Shown here: positions 42,090-51,091 of the stretch, one piece after another
Layout: each line of letters begins with the position of its first letter
How positions within the stretch are numbered: position 1 is the stretch's first letter
NCBI RefSeq assembly: GCF_003781945.1
Contig: NZ_RJJW01000002.1
Coordinates: 186,015-250,014 of the forward strand
Direction of reading: 5' to 3'
DNA from: Halorubrum sp. CSM-61
Lineage (GTDB): Archaea; Halobacteriota; Halobacteria; Halobacteriales; Haloferacaceae
Length of the DNA: 64,000 bases
Made by a program: the position numbers and the translations under genes
Notes under the pieces: model-generated
Told to the model about the DNA's origin: nothing
Databases searched by the model: none
Seen by the model: the letters and a program-made list of their open reading frames with translations, nothing else

Positions 42090-43898
42090 CTACATCGACT
42101 CGGGCGCTTCGACCCCGAGCACGTCCAGCGCGTTCGCCATCGTGTGCTTCGCGGCCGCGACGAGCGCGACGCGGGCGGCCCGGAGCGCCTCGTCCTCCGC
42201 GGTCACCACCGGACACTCCCGGTAGAAGGCGTTGTACGCGTCGGCGAACTCGCGGGTGAACGTGGCGATCGTGTGCGGCTCCAAGTCCTCGGCCGCCGCC
42301 TCGATCGCGGCCGGGAAACGGGCGATCTCGCGGAGGAGGTCGCGGGCTTCCTCGGTCTCGAAGACCGCGGCGTCGACGTCGAGCGCGTCGGCGTCGACGA
42401 CTCCCTCTGCGTCCGCCGTCACGCCCGGCACCTCGATCCCGGCGTCGGCCGCCTCGTCGAGGATGCCACAGCAGCGCGCGTGGACGTACTGGACGAACGG
42501 GGCGGACTGCCCCTCGAAGTCGAGCGCGTCTTCCCACTCGAAGGTGATCGCCTTCGCGGGCTGCTTCGAGATGATGTCGTACCGGACCGCGCCGATGCCG
42601 ACCTGATGGGCGATGCGCTCGACGTCTTCCTCGGTGAGGTCGTCGTCGCGGATGCGGTCGTCCATCCGGCTCTCGACCGCCTCGCGGGCGCGGTCGATCG
42701 CCTCGTCGAGCAGGTCGTCGAGCATCACGCCGGTCCCCTTTCGGGTGGACATCTTCCCCTCGGGGAGGTTCACGTACGAGTAGATGACGTGGCCGAGCCG
42801 ATCGGTGTCGTTGCCGAGCAGCTCCAGGGTCGCGTCGAGCTGGTCGGCCTGCAGCTTGTGGTCCTCGCCGAGCACGGTGACGGCGCGGTCGTAGTTCGCG
42901 AACTTCCACTCGTGATGGGCCAGGTCGCGGGTGGTGTAGAGGCTGGTGTCGTCGGAGCGTAAGAAGACGAGGTTCTTGTCGATCCCCCAGTCGTCGAGCT
43001 CTAACTGCCAGGCGTCCTCCTCGTAGACGGCGTGGTCCGTCTCCTTGAGCCGCGCGGCGATCTCGTCGGTGGAACCGTCGCGCATGAACCGCGTCTCCTT
43101 GACGAACTCGTCGAACTCCGCGGGCAGGCGAGCGAGACACTCCTTCATCCCGCCGAGCACCGCGTCGACGACCTCGCCGACGCGCTCATACGTCTCCTCG
43201 TCGCCGGCTTCGAGCCCCTGTAAGATCGCGGCGATCTCCTCTTCGGCCGCCTCGGCATCCTCGGGCTCCGCCTCCTCCAAATAGGCGTTCCCCTTGCGGT
43301 AGTAACGCACGAGGTCGTACTCGGCGCGGTCGCGGGCGGGCTCTTCCTCCAAGTCGGACTCGTCGAACCGTTCGTACGCCCACGTGAACACCGCCATCTG
43401 GCGGCCGGCGTCGTTGACGTAGTAGTGGCGGTCGACGTCGTAGCCCGCGTACTCCATGAGGTTCGCGACCGCGTCGCCGACGATCGGGTTGCGCGCGCGG
43501 CCGACGTGGACCGGGCCGGTCGGGTTCGCGCTGGTGTGCTCGACGACGACCGAGGTGTCGCGGTCGGGGAGCGCGCCGTAGCCCGCGTCGGGGGCGGCCG
43601 CGTCGAGCGTGTCGGCGAGGTAGCGCTCGCCGGCGTGGAAGTTGACGTACGGGCCCGCGGTGTCGACCGCGGCGAGGTAGTCGTACCCGTCGACGTCGAC
43701 CGCGTCGGCGACCGTCTCTGCCACGTTCGGGGGCGCGTCGCCGACCTCGCCCGCGAGGCGGAAGGCGACGCTGGAGGCGAGCGTCGCGTCCATGTCGTCG
43801 GGCGGGCGTTCGATGCCGAGGTCGTCGGTCGGGAGGTCCAACGCGTCGAGCGCGTCGCCGAGCGCGTCGGCCACCTCCGACCGGAACTGCCGGAACAT
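42090..43898 (-). CDS. argS: Arginyl-tRNA synthetase
   Basis: The 602-residue class I synthetase has the HIGH motif as HVGRA (in [16 protein letters not shown], about 125-130). The KMSKS loop is [10 protein letters not shown]. The N-terminal Add-1 domain and the C-terminal DALR-type anticodon domain ([18 protein letters not shown] and on) are present. It charges tRNA-Arg. Minus-strand TTTTAGG about 25 nt before the start gives a leaderless promoter. It sits between repeat copies B and C with no operon partner. Confidence 0.96.
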   Translation of the reverse strand: MFRQFRSEVADALGDALDALDLPTDDLGIERPPDDMDATLASSVAFRLAGEVGDAPPNVAETVADAVDVDGYDYLAAVDTAGPYVNFHAGERYLADTLDAAAPDAGYGALPDRDTSVVVEHTSANPTGPVHVGRARNPIVGDAVANLMEYAGYDVDRHYYVNDAGRQMAVFTWAYERFDESDLEEEPARDRAEYDLVRYYRKGNAYLEEAEPEDAEAAEEEIAAILQGLEAGDEETYERVGEVVDAVLGGMKECLARLPAEFDEFVKETRFMRDGSTDEIAARLKETDHAVYEEDAWQLELDDWGIDKNLVFLRSDDTSLYTTRDLAHHEWKFANYDRAVTVLGEDHKLQADQLDATLELLGNDTDRLGHVIYSYVNLPEGKMSTRKGTGVMLDDLLDEAIDRAREAVESRMDDRIRDDDLTEEDVERIAHQVGIGAVRYDIISKQPAKAITFEWEDALDFEGQSAPFVQYVHARCCGILDEAADAGIEVPGVTADAEGVVDADALDVDAAVFETEEARDLLREIARFPAAIEAAAEDLEPHTIATFTREFADAYNAFYRECPVVTAEDEALRAARVALVAAAKHTMANALDVLGVEAPESM

Positions 43899-43980
43899 AC
43901 CGTCCGTTCGTGGGTCGGCCTAAAAGGCCCTTCCGAAGCGCTCGCGGGAAGAAGATTTGCACGATGTGCGTGAGACCTCG

Positions 43981-44310
43981 GTGGCGCGCGCCTCCGAGCG
44001 GTCGTCTCTGACGACCGCGAGGAGCGCGTGCGAGGGACGCGGTGAGCGCTCGAAGAGCGCGAACCGCGAGGCTGGGGAGGCGTGAGGCGGTGCGGTTGCG
44101 GGGCGGGGTGGGACTCAAAGGGGCAGCCGGGAGGACGGCGCAGACGACGTAAGCACTGCAGGGAGCGAGCAACGCGAGCGACCGAAGCGCGTGGTTCGAG
44201 AGAGCGAAGCTCTCTCGTCATCACGAAAGGCGCTCCGCGCCTTTCGAACGACAGCGAGTGTGCGCCGTCCTCACGGCTGCCCCTTTGGAGGTGTTCACCG
44301 CGAAGGTATC
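43981..44310 (+). repeat. Copy C of the intergenic repeat family (long variant)
   Basis: This fills most of the 493-nt gap between argS and the epimerase. GGTGGCGCGCGCCTCCGAGCG starts it, hairpin GCGGTCGT/ACGACCGC follows, then the second hairpin near 44038-44067, the core GAGGCTGGGGAGGCGTGAGG (44068-44087) and GGGACTCAAAGGGGCAG. The long-range stem is extended here: 44120-44142 pairs with 44261-44283 at 22 of 23 positions. Two extra hairpins (GAGAGAGCGAAGCTCTCTC type at about 44198-44218; GAAAGGCGCTCCGCGCCTTTC type at about 44225-44246) sit inside the large loop. They are absent from copies B and E. Confidence 0.8.
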
Positions 44311-44391
44311 GATCACGCGGTATCGAGCAACTGAAAACACGGAGCAGTTCACTCCGCAGTCATCAATGTCAACGACGTATACCCGCGAGTC

Positions 44392-45324
44392 TCAGACGAT
44401 CTCGTCGATCAGCTCCCGCGCGCTCCGCCGGACCGCCTCGTCGCTCTCGATCGAGGGCTCCCAGCCGAGGCCGACGAGCCGCTCGATCGACAGCCGCATC
44501 TTCGGCACGTCGCCGGTCCAGCCGCGGTCGCCGCCGGTGTAGGCGTACTCGGGATCGACGCCCAGCTCCTCGCTCACGATGTCGGCGATGTCGGTGACGG
44601 AGGTGGTCGTCTTCGTCCCGAGGTTGTACACGTTCAGATCGTCGTCCGCGTGTTCGACGACGTGCTGGATGGCGTCGACGCACTCCGAGACGTGCATGTA
44701 CGACTTCTCCTGTCGGCCGTCGCCGAGGATCTCGAGCTCGCTCGGGTCCGCGTCCAGCTTCTGGATGAAGTCGGGGATCACGTTTCCGCGCTGGTGCGGC
44801 CCGACGATGTTCGCGAACCGGAACACCCACGACTGAACCCCGTACGAGTGGGCGTGCGTCGAGATCAGCGCCTCGTCGGCGAGCTTCGAGGAGCCGTAGA
44901 TGGAGATGGGTTCGAGGGGGCCGTACTCTTCGGGCGTCGGGCGGGGCGCCTCGCCGTACACCGTCGAGGAGGAGGTGAACGCGAGCCGGTCGACGCCGAC
45001 CTCGTGCATGCGCTCTACGACGTTGTACGTCATCGCCGTGTTCGCCTCGAACAGCTCCCGGTCGTCGTCGTAGTTCGTGTCGGTGTACGCGGCGAAGTGG
45101 AAGACGATATCGAGGTCGCCGGTGACCGCCTCGGCGACGTCGTCGGGGTCGGTGAGGTCGGCCCGGACGAACTCGGCGCCGTCCGGGACGCGCTCGCGGT
45201 CGCCCTTCGAGAGGTCGTCGGCCACGCGGACGGTCGCGCCTCGATCGAGGAGCCGCGCCGCGAGGTGGCTCCCGACGAGCCCCGCGCCGCCGGTGACGAG
45301 TGCGGTCGAATCGGTGAGATCCAT
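44392..45324 (-). CDS. NAD-dependent nucleotide-sugar epimerase/dehydratase
   Basis: This is a 310-residue extended SDR. The Rossmann loop is VTGGAGLVGSHLAARLL (about 9-25). SSSTVYGEAPRPT holds the active-site Ser region and YGSSKLADE the YxxxK (Tyr of IYGSSK). SYMHVSECVDAIQ and NLGTKTTTSVTDIADIV are C-terminal GalE-type motifs. It likely acts on UDP-glucose/galactose or a related sugar for N-glycans or exopolysaccharide. No other glycan gene is adjacent; it is flanked by repeat copies C and D. Confidence 0.88.
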   Translation of the reverse strand: MDLTDSTALVTGGAGLVGSHLAARLLDRGATVRVADDLSKGDRERVPDGAEFVRADLTDPDDVAEAVTGDLDIVFHFAAYTDTNYDDDRELFEANTAMTYNVVERMHEVGVDRLAFTSSSTVYGEAPRPTPEEYGPLEPISIYGSSKLADEALISTHAHSYGVQSWVFRFANIVGPHQRGNVIPDFIQKLDADPSELEILGDGRQEKSYMHVSECVDAIQHVVEHADDDLNVYNLGTKTTTSVTDIADIVSEELGVDPEYAYTGGDRGWTGDVPKMRLSIERLVGLGWEPSIESDEAVRRSARELIDEIV

Positions 45325-45424
45325 ACCGGTTCTCTGGGACGGAGCGGAGTAAGTAGGTGGGGGATATAGGCGCGAACGGAGTCGGATCGATAATTGTTCG
45401 CTTATAAACGGTTGGTTGCTGACG

Positions 45425-45805
45425 GCTCTGCAGTGAAGTCCTCAAAAGTCCCAGCCGCTCGCTCATAAGTCGTTGCTGACGACGGATCGGCAGTGAACTC
45501 CGCCAAATCCCCAGCCGCGACGACTCGCGCGACTCGCTGCGCTCCTCAACCGCTCACTTCGTTCGCGGTCTGCGGTGCTTGCGTCGTCGAGCGTCGTCCT
45601 CGCGACTGCCCCTTTGAGTCCCACCCCGACCGCACCGCCCCGCACCTCACGCCTCCCCAGCCTCGTCACCGGACTACGTCCGGTTGCTAGCGAGAGCTTC
45701 GCTCTCGCCCTGTCGCTGGCGGCTGTCGCCGCCAGCGACTCCCTCGCACGCGCTCCTCGCACCCTTATCAGGGCGCTCGGAGGCGCGCGCCACCGCGCCG
45801 AGGAT
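45425..45805 (-). repeat. Copy D of the intergenic repeat family (minus strand), with a tail remnant
   Basis: Read on the minus strand from about 45805, the same order appears: GGTGGCGCGCGCCTCCGAGCGC, GAGGGAGTCGCTGGCGGC hairpin, core GAGGCTGGGGAGGCGTGAGG, GGGACTCAAAGGGGCAG and the closing GGCTGGGG. An extra pair of hairpins (CGAGAGCGAAGCTCTCG type, ACCGGACGTAGTCCGGT type; about 45665-45712) is inserted between the big hairpin and the core. The long-range stem pairs 45596-45608 with 45511-45523 with one mismatch and one G-U. A further tail remnant (AGTCCTCAAAAGTCCCAGCCG) lies at 45438-45458. This gap (45325-45868) has no other gene. Confidence 0.75.
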
Positions 45806-45868
45806 CGGTAATCACACGCCTGACTGACCGGAAATTGAGCCACCCGTAATACCGGAACCGCTACCGCT

Positions 45869-47479
45869 TCACAACCCGTCCTCGCCGCCCTCCTGTCCGA
45901 GCATGACGACCATCGAGAGCCCGGAGATGAGCAGGAGGAGGAGGGTGGGGACGACCGCGTACTGGTAGAGCCCGGACTCCTGTGCGCGCCAGATCTGCGT
46001 GACGATCGTCTCGAAGTTGGAGGGGCGGAGGATGAGCGTGACCGGGAGCTCCTTCATCGTCGTGAGGAACACGAGGGCGGCGCCGGCGACGATCCCGGAC
46101 CGCACCAGGGGGAAGGTTACGCGCCGGAACGACCCCATCGACGACTCGCCGAGCGCCCGGCTCGCCTCCACCAGCCGGGGGTCGACGCCCAGGATCGAGG
46201 TCCGCGTCGACCCGACGACCTGCGGCAGGAACCGGATGACGTACGCGAACACCAGCAGGGGGAGCGTCTGGTAGAGCCACGGGAGGTAGCTCGATCCGAA
46301 GTAGACCAACGCGAGCGCCAGCACGATCCCCGGGACCGCGAACCCGACGTACGTCGCCCGCTCGAACAGCGTCGACAGGGGGGAGTCGTGGTTCGCGGCG
46401 AAGTACGCGACCGGGAGCGCCGCCAGCGCGGCGACGACCGCGGCCGCCGCGGCGACCGACACCGAGTTGAGCGCCTGTACCCACTCGAACGCCATCGAGG
46501 GGCGCCGGCCGGCGTCGGTGCGAACGAGCCACAGGAGCAGGATCCAGAGGGGGACGAGGAGCGCGACCGCGGACACCGACGCGGGAAGGAGGGTCGCCGG
46601 CCAGCGCCACCGCCCCAGCCCGACGAGCCGGTCGGTGTTGCCCGCGTCGTCGCCGTGGGCGGTGCGGTCGGACCGGACGAACCACTCCAGTGCGAGCACG
46701 ACGAGCACCACGGCGAGCAGCTGCAGCGAGAGGAGGGCGGCGTAGTCCCGGCCGAAGGAGTTGTACTCCACGTAGATCTGGCGCGTGAACACGGGCAACC
46801 GCATGATCGTCGGCGTTCCGAAGTCGGACACCGCGTACAGCGCCGCGAGCAGCGACCCGGCGGCGATCGCCGGGCGGATCACGGGGAGCGTCACGCGGCG
46901 GAACGCCTCGACCCGCCCGTGGTTCAGCGTCCGCGCCGCCTCGATCAGCGTCGTGTCGAGCGAGAGGAGCGCGGCGCGCGTGGTCAGGTAGACGTACGGG
47001 TACGTGTAGAGGGTGATGACGAGAATCGTCCCCGGGAGCCCGTAGATCTCGGGAAGCCGCTCGATCCCGAGCGGGGAGAGCAGGTCGTGGAACTCGCCGC
47101 GGGGGCCGAACGCGGAGACGAAGGAGAACGCGCCGACGTAGCTCGGGACGACGAGCGGGAGCGCGACCGCGATCGACCAGAACCGGCGGAACGGGAGGTC
47201 GGTTCGGGCCGTCAGGTACGCCAGCGGGACGCCGAGCAGGATCGAAAACGCGGTGACGCCCGCCATCAGCAGCAGGCTGTTCACCAGGACCTCGGCGGTC
47301 CGGGCGCTGAACAGCAGCTCCGCCGCCCGCGACCGCTCGACGGTGACCGCCTCGATCACCAGCCACGCGAGCGGGAACACCAGCGTGCCGGCGATGGCGG
47401 CCGAGAGCAGGGTCAGCCCCACCGGTAGCCGATCGTCGCCGTCTGTCAGGATGTCGCGGATCCGACGTGTCCAGTTCAT
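45869..47479 (-). CDS. Iron(III) ABC transporter permease (FbpB-like)
   Basis: The 536-residue membrane protein has two fused permease halves (about 12 TM helices), the usual form for Fe3+ (FbpB/SfuB) and related systems. Each half has an EAA-type loop: LIEAARTLNHGRVEAFRRVTLP in the first and LVEASRALGESSMGSFRRV in the second. These bind an ATPase. Start ATG 47479. It is divergent from the gluconate-dehydrogenase-like gene; the iron box lies between them. The binding protein is 6.9 kb away and no ABC ATPase gene is in this window, so the ATP subunit must be elsewhere. Confidence 0.88.
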   Translation of the reverse strand: MNWTRRIRDILTDGDDRLPVGLTLLSAAIAGTLVFPLAWLVIEAVTVERSRAAELLFSARTAEVLVNSLLLMAGVTAFSILLGVPLAYLTARTDLPFRRFWSIAVALPLVVPSYVGAFSFVSAFGPRGEFHDLLSPLGIERLPEIYGLPGTILVITLYTYPYVYLTTRAALLSLDTTLIEAARTLNHGRVEAFRRVTLPVIRPAIAAGSLLAALYAVSDFGTPTIMRLPVFTRQIYVEYNSFGRDYAALLSLQLLAVVLVVLALEWFVRSDRTAHGDDAGNTDRLVGLGRWRWPATLLPASVSAVALLVPLWILLLWLVRTDAGRRPSMAFEWVQALNSVSVAAAAAVVAALAALPVAYFAANHDSPLSTLFERATYVGFAVPGIVLALALVYFGSSYLPWLYQTLPLLVFAYVIRFLPQVVGSTRTSILGVDPRLVEASRALGESSMGSFRRVTFPLVRSGIVAGAALVFLTTMKELPVTLILRPSNFETIVTQIWRAQESGLYQYAVVPTLLLLLISGLSMVVMLGQEGGEDGL

Positions 47480-47560
47480 GGTCCGGAAGGGACGAGTTAC
47501 CGATAGAAGACCGCACCGACCGTTAGCAGTTGCGATCCGGTCGTCGATCGGGTCCGACGG

Positions 47561-47569
47561 ATATAATAG
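47561..47569 (+). promoter_or_regulatory. TATA box of the gluconate-dehydrogenase-like operon
   Basis: ATATAATAG abuts the iron-type palindrome at 47570-47585; both lie within 31 nt of ATG 47592. A repressor on the palindrome would block the transcription start directly. Confidence 0.6.
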
Positions 47570-47585
47570 TTTAGGGAAGCCTAAA
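47570..47585. promoter_or_regulatory. Iron-type operator palindrome, site 1
   Basis: TTTAGG-GAAG-CCTAAA, 6 nt before ATG 47592 and 91 nt from the divergent permease start. It resembles the DtxR/IdeR box (TTAGG...CCTAA). Confidence 0.7.
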
Positions 47586-47591
47586 TCACGT

Positions 47592-48173
47592 ATGGAACTG
47601 ACGCGGCGCGACGCGACGGCCGCGCTGGCCGCCGTCGGAGCGACCGGCGGGATCGCGCTCGCCGCCCGGAGAGAGGCGGACGGTCCCGGAGCGGAGAGCG
47701 GGGAGGCCGATCGCGATGGGGCAGATCCCGGTACGGAAGCTGGCGGCGCGCTCTCCGACGACGACACGGTTCGCGCGGCGATGATCGCGGTCGCGACCGT
47801 GGTCTACCCGGAGGAAGTCGAGGGCGTAGAGGGATTCGTCGACGAATTCCTCGACGGACGCCTCGACGGGTCGGCCCACGCGTCGGGCGTGCGCGCGGCG
47901 GTCGGCGAGCTCGACGGCGCGGCCCGGTCGTGGCACGGGGCGCCGGTCGCCGAACTCCCCGAGAGCGACCGGGACCGGCTCCTCCGCGAGGTCGGCGCCG
48001 ACACCGCCGACGAGAACCCCGACGGGACCCTCGCCGAACGGGTGCGGTACTACGTGGTCAACGAGCTGCTCCTGGCGCTGTACGCCTCGCCGACCGGCGG
48101 CGAGCTGGTGGGCCTAGAGAACCCGCAGGGTCACCCCGGCGGGACCGAGAGCTACCGGCGGGGACCGCGATGA
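47592..48173 (+). CDS. Gluconate 2-dehydrogenase subunit 3-like protein
   Basis: This 193-residue protein starts MELTRRDATAALAAVGATGG, a Tat-like RR motif with a hydrophobic stretch. An acidic linker (about 30-60) follows, then the GDH3 domain (RAAMIAVATVVYPEEVEG; VDEFLDGRL; LLREVGADTADENPDG; RVRYYVVNELLLALYASPTGGELVG). Its partner is the FAD enzyme that overlaps its stop (ATGA). In bacteria such pairs form periplasmic membrane-bound sugar or alcohol dehydrogenases with a cytochrome. No cytochrome gene is adjacent here. Confidence 0.86.
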   Translation: MELTRRDATAALAAVGATGGIALAARREADGPGAESGEADRDGADPGTEAGGALSDDDTVRAAMIAVATVVYPEEVEGVEGFVDEFLDGRLDGSAHASGVRAAVGELDGAARSWHGAPVAELPESDRDRLLREVGADTADENPDGTLAERVRYYVVNELLLALYASPTGGELVGLENPQGHPGGTESYRRGPR

Positions 48174-49804
48174 GCGCGGGGGACGCCCGAGGGGGGGAGA
48201 CGGAGCGAGCTGCAGTCCGCGACGTCGACCGCTCGGCGGTCGAGAACGCGGACGTCTGCGTGGTCGGCGCGGGGCCGGCGGGCGCCTTGGTCGCGGACCG
48301 GCTGGCCGCCGACCGCGAGGTGGTCGTCCTCGACGCCGGTCCCCGGTTCGATCCCGAGGACCGGCTCGCGCGACAGGAGCGGGCGATCCGCCCGAGCCGC
48401 GACCGGCCCGACGTGTGGGACGTGGGGGGCGATCGCGACGCCCACGCCAACTCCGGCGAGTGGTTCTACCCGCTGAACCACGCCCGCGTCAAGGGGATCG
48501 GCGGGTCGACGCTCCACTGGCAGGGGATGGTGATGCGGCTCCACGAGGACGACTTCGCCTCGGGGACCGAGCGCGGCGTCGGCCCGGACTGGCCGATCGA
48601 CTACGCCGACCTCCGGCCGTACTACGCCGAGGCGGAACGCGAGCTAGGCGTCGCCGGCGCGTCGGACAACCCCTACGCGCCGCCGCGAGAGGAGCCGCAC
48701 CCGATGCCCGCGTTCGAGCCCTCCCACAGCGACTCGCTGTTCGCCGAGGCCTGCGAGGAGCTCGGGCTCGACATGCACTCGGTGCCGAACGCGCGCAACT
48801 CCGAGCCGTACGACGGTCGCTCCCCCTGCGTCGGCTACGGCACCTGCCAGCCCGTCTGTCCGGCCGGCGCGAAGTACGACGCGACGGTCCACGTCGAGCG
48901 CGCGGAGGAGAAGGGCGCGACCGTCATCGACCGCGCCCCCGTACAGCGGCTCGAACACGACGCTGACCGCGTCACCGCGGCGGTGTACGCGACCCCGGAC
49001 GGCGAGGAGCGCCGGCAGACCGCCGACGCCTTCGTCGTCGCCTGCGGCGGGGTGGAGACGCCGCGGCTCCTGCTGCTCTCCGAATCGGAGGCGTACCCCG
49101 ACGGGCTCGCCAACTCCAGCGGGGCGGTCGGGAAGTTCTTCATGGACCACCTGTTCGCGGGCGTCGGCGGCACCCTCGACGAGCCCACCCGGCAGAACCA
49201 CGTCGGCTTCTACACCAGCGCGTGCGACCAGTTCTACGACGAGGCCGACGAGGAGGTCGGTCCGTTCAAGCTGGAGTTCCTCAACTACGCCGGCCCCTCG
49301 CCGGTCGAGGAGGCGCTCACCGGCGACGACTGGGGCGACGACCTCTTGGAACGGCTCCGCGACGGCTACGGGACCCACGTCGCGATGGGCGGACTGGTCG
49401 AACAGCTGCCCCGGTCGGACAGCTACATCGGGCTCGATCCCGACCGCACCGACGACCGCGGCAACCCGGTCCCGGAGGTCCACTGGAACGTCGGCGACCG
49501 CGCGCTCCGGACGATCGAGCGCGCCAACGAGATCCAGCGGGCGGTCCTCGAGGAGCTCGGCGCCGAGATCGAGTGGGTCGCGGGCCCCGACGCGACCGGC
49601 CCCGCCTACCACCACATGGGGACGACCCGGATGAGCGCGGACCCCGACGCCGGCGTCGTCGACGCCGACTGCCGGACTCACGACCTCGACAACTGCTGGA
49701 TCGCCTCCAGCAGCGTCTTCCCCACGGGCGGCGCGATGAACCCCACCCTGACGATCGCCGCGCTCGCGCTGCGCGTCGCCGACGACGTCCGTGAGCGCCT
49801 CTAA
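48170..49804 (+). CDS. GMC-family FAD oxidoreductase (gluconate 2-dehydrogenase-like)
   Basis: The 544-residue flavoprotein starts at ATG 48170, overlapping the upstream stop. FAD-binding VVGAGPAGALVADRL is near residues 29-43. The HWQGM and NARNSEPYDGRSPCVGYGTC regions fit the GMC fold, with a Cys-rich CPAGAKYD. The C-terminal catalytic block is PAYHHMGTTRMSADP and SSVFPTGGAMNPTLTIAAL. It oxidises an alcohol or sugar acid and passes electrons via the subunit 3 complex. It lacks a signal peptide of its own, so it is probably exported with the Tat-signal partner. Confidence 0.9.
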   Translation: MSAGDARGGETERAAVRDVDRSAVENADVCVVGAGPAGALVADRLAADREVVVLDAGPRFDPEDRLARQERAIRPSRDRPDVWDVGGDRDAHANSGEWFYPLNHARVKGIGGSTLHWQGMVMRLHEDDFASGTERGVGPDWPIDYADLRPYYAEAERELGVAGASDNPYAPPREEPHPMPAFEPSHSDSLFAEACEELGLDMHSVPNARNSEPYDGRSPCVGYGTCQPVCPAGAKYDATVHVERAEEKGATVIDRAPVQRLEHDADRVTAAVYATPDGEERRQTADAFVVACGGVETPRLLLLSESEAYPDGLANSSGAVGKFFMDHLFAGVGGTLDEPTRQNHVGFYTSACDQFYDEADEEVGPFKLEFLNYAGPSPVEEALTGDDWGDDLLERLRDGYGTHVAMGGLVEQLPRSDSYIGLDPDRTDDRGNPVPEVHWNVGDRALRTIERANEIQRAVLEELGAEIEWVAGPDATGPAYHHMGTTRMSADPDAGVVDADCRTHDLDNCWIASSSVFPTGGAMNPTLTIAALALRVADDVRERL

Positions 49805-49811
49805 CAAACGC

Positions 49812-49827
49812 TTTAGGTAAACCTAAA
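49812..49827. promoter_or_regulatory. Iron-type operator palindrome, site 2
   Basis: TTTAGG-TAAA-CCTAAA, 32 nt before ATG 49860 and 7 nt after the upstream stop. The same arms as at the other four sites. Confidence 0.7.
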
Positions 49828-49859
49828 AATTCAAGTGCGTGGGGCGGCACCTCGGAGTA

Positions 49860-50651
49860 ATGAGTTCGATCACGACGCCCGACGACGAGGCGACCGACGG
49901 GGCCGACTCCGTCGACGTCGACGCGACTACGGGAACTGACGGCGACGCCGCGACGAGGACCGACGACGCATACACCTTCGACGACCTGAGCGTCGTCATG
50001 GGGACGTACAACGAGGAGGAGGCGATCGGGACCGTCCTCGACGACATCGAGCGCGTCACGGACGGGCGCGCCGAGGTCGTCTGCGTCGACGGTTCCTCGG
50101 ACCGGACCCCCGAGATCGCCCGCGAACATGGCGCGACCGTGATCGAGCAGGAGCCGCAGGGATACGGAGTCGCCGTCCGGGAGGCCGTCCTGACGCCCGA
50201 CCGCCCGGTCGTCGTCACGACCGACTGCGACGACACCTACCCGATGGACCGGCTGCCCGACTTCCTCGACGCGATCAACGACGGCGCCGACGTGGTCAGC
50301 GGCGACCGGCTCTACCACGGCGCGGACGCGATGCCGGCGTTCAACCGGCTCGGGAACCAGGCGTTCGCGGCGCTCGCGTCCCTCCTGATGGGCGAGCGCG
50401 TGCACGACACCACGACCGGAATGCGGGCGTACCGTCGCGAGGTCGTGCAGGACATCGGCTGGACAGAGAACACCGGGCTCTCCGCCGAGCTCCTGATCCG
50501 CCCCCTGATGCGCGGCTACGACGTGCGCGAGGAGCCGATCGAGTACGCCGAGCGGCTGGGCGAGACGAAGCTCGACCCGATCGAGGGCGGCGCCGCCATC
50601 GCGAAGTCGATCGTGACCGTCTGTCTCGAAGAGCGACTGCGACGGTTCTGA
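49860..50651 (+). CDS. GT2 glycosyltransferase (dolichyl-phosphate mannose/glucose synthase-like)
   Basis: This is 263 residues from ATG 49860. The GT2 fold has VVMGTYNEEEAIGTVL (about 43-58), VVCVDGSSDRTPEIAREHGA, TTDCDDTYPMD (DxD-like), GDRLYHGADAMP and DTTTGMRAYRREVV. Lacking a C-terminal TM it resembles soluble DPM-type enzymes. It likely makes a dolichyl-phosphate-linked sugar for the membrane transferases encoded nearby. An iron-type palindrome precedes it. Confidence 0.9.
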   Translation: MSSITTPDDEATDGADSVDVDATTGTDGDAATRTDDAYTFDDLSVVMGTYNEEEAIGTVLDDIERVTDGRAEVVCVDGSSDRTPEIAREHGATVIEQEPQGYGVAVREAVLTPDRPVVVTTDCDDTYPMDRLPDFLDAINDGADVVSGDRLYHGADAMPAFNRLGNQAFAALASLLMGERVHDTTTGMRAYRREVVQDIGWTENTGLSAELLIRPLMRGYDVREEPIEYAERLGETKLDPIEGGAAIAKSIVTVCLEERLRRF

Positions 50652-50680
50652 GGGCTGAGCGGGCCTCAGAGGACGGAAAG

Positions 50681-50690
50681 TCTTTTTTAA
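50681..50690 (+). terminator. T-rich terminator after the GT2 gene
   Basis: TCTTTTTTAA lies 30 nt after the stop of the GT2 gene. Haloarchaeal termination usually uses such T-tracts. Repeat copy E begins shortly after. Confidence 0.5.
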
Positions 50691-50715
50691 GCCAACACGG
50701 ACTGACGGCGTCGAA

Positions 50716-51052
50716 TATTTATAAATAAACGAGGCGGTGGCGCGTGCCGCCGAGCGCCCGCAGGGCGCGAGGTGCACGCGCGAGGGAGTCGCTGGCGGCG
50801 ACAGCCGCCAGCGACGAGGCTGGGGAGGTGTGAGGTGCTGTGCGGTGCTATAGAGGGTGGGACTCAAAGGGGCAGTCGCGAGGACGAAGTCCGACGACGT
50901 AAGCACCGCAACGAGGGAGCGGTAGCGACTGAGTGAGGAGCGCAGCGAGTCGCGCGAGTCCTCGCGACTGGGGCTTTGGAGGCCTTCACCGCAAAGTCAC
51001 CGATCACGTACTACCGAGCGGCTGGGGCTTTGAAGGTTCCCACCGTCGATCC
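50716..51052 (+). repeat. Copy E of the intergenic repeat family, plus an extra tail
   Basis: This fills the 440-nt gap between the GT2 gene and the membrane glycosyltransferase. It starts with TATTTATAAATAAAC, then GGTGGCGCG, hairpin GCGCCC/GGGCGC, GAGGGAGTCG with a hairpin of the same sequence as copy D, and core GAGGCTGGGGAGGTGTGAGG. Then come GGGACTCAAAGGGGCAG, the long-range stem (50873-50885 with 50958-50970, 13 perfect pairs) and GGGGCTTTGGAGG. A second tail (GAGCGGCTGGGGCTTTGAAGG) lies at 51017-51037. Another TTTATAAATA lies at 51064-51073. Confidence 0.8.
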
Positions 51053-51091
51053 GCTGTCAGCCATTTATAAATAGTCGCCAGAAGATCGGCG

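Noticed and set aside
43917-43930. GGCCTAAAAGGCC before argS as an iron box
   Set aside because: It lacks the TTTAGG-N4-CCTAAA spacing; it is a TATA-like promoter with chance symmetry.
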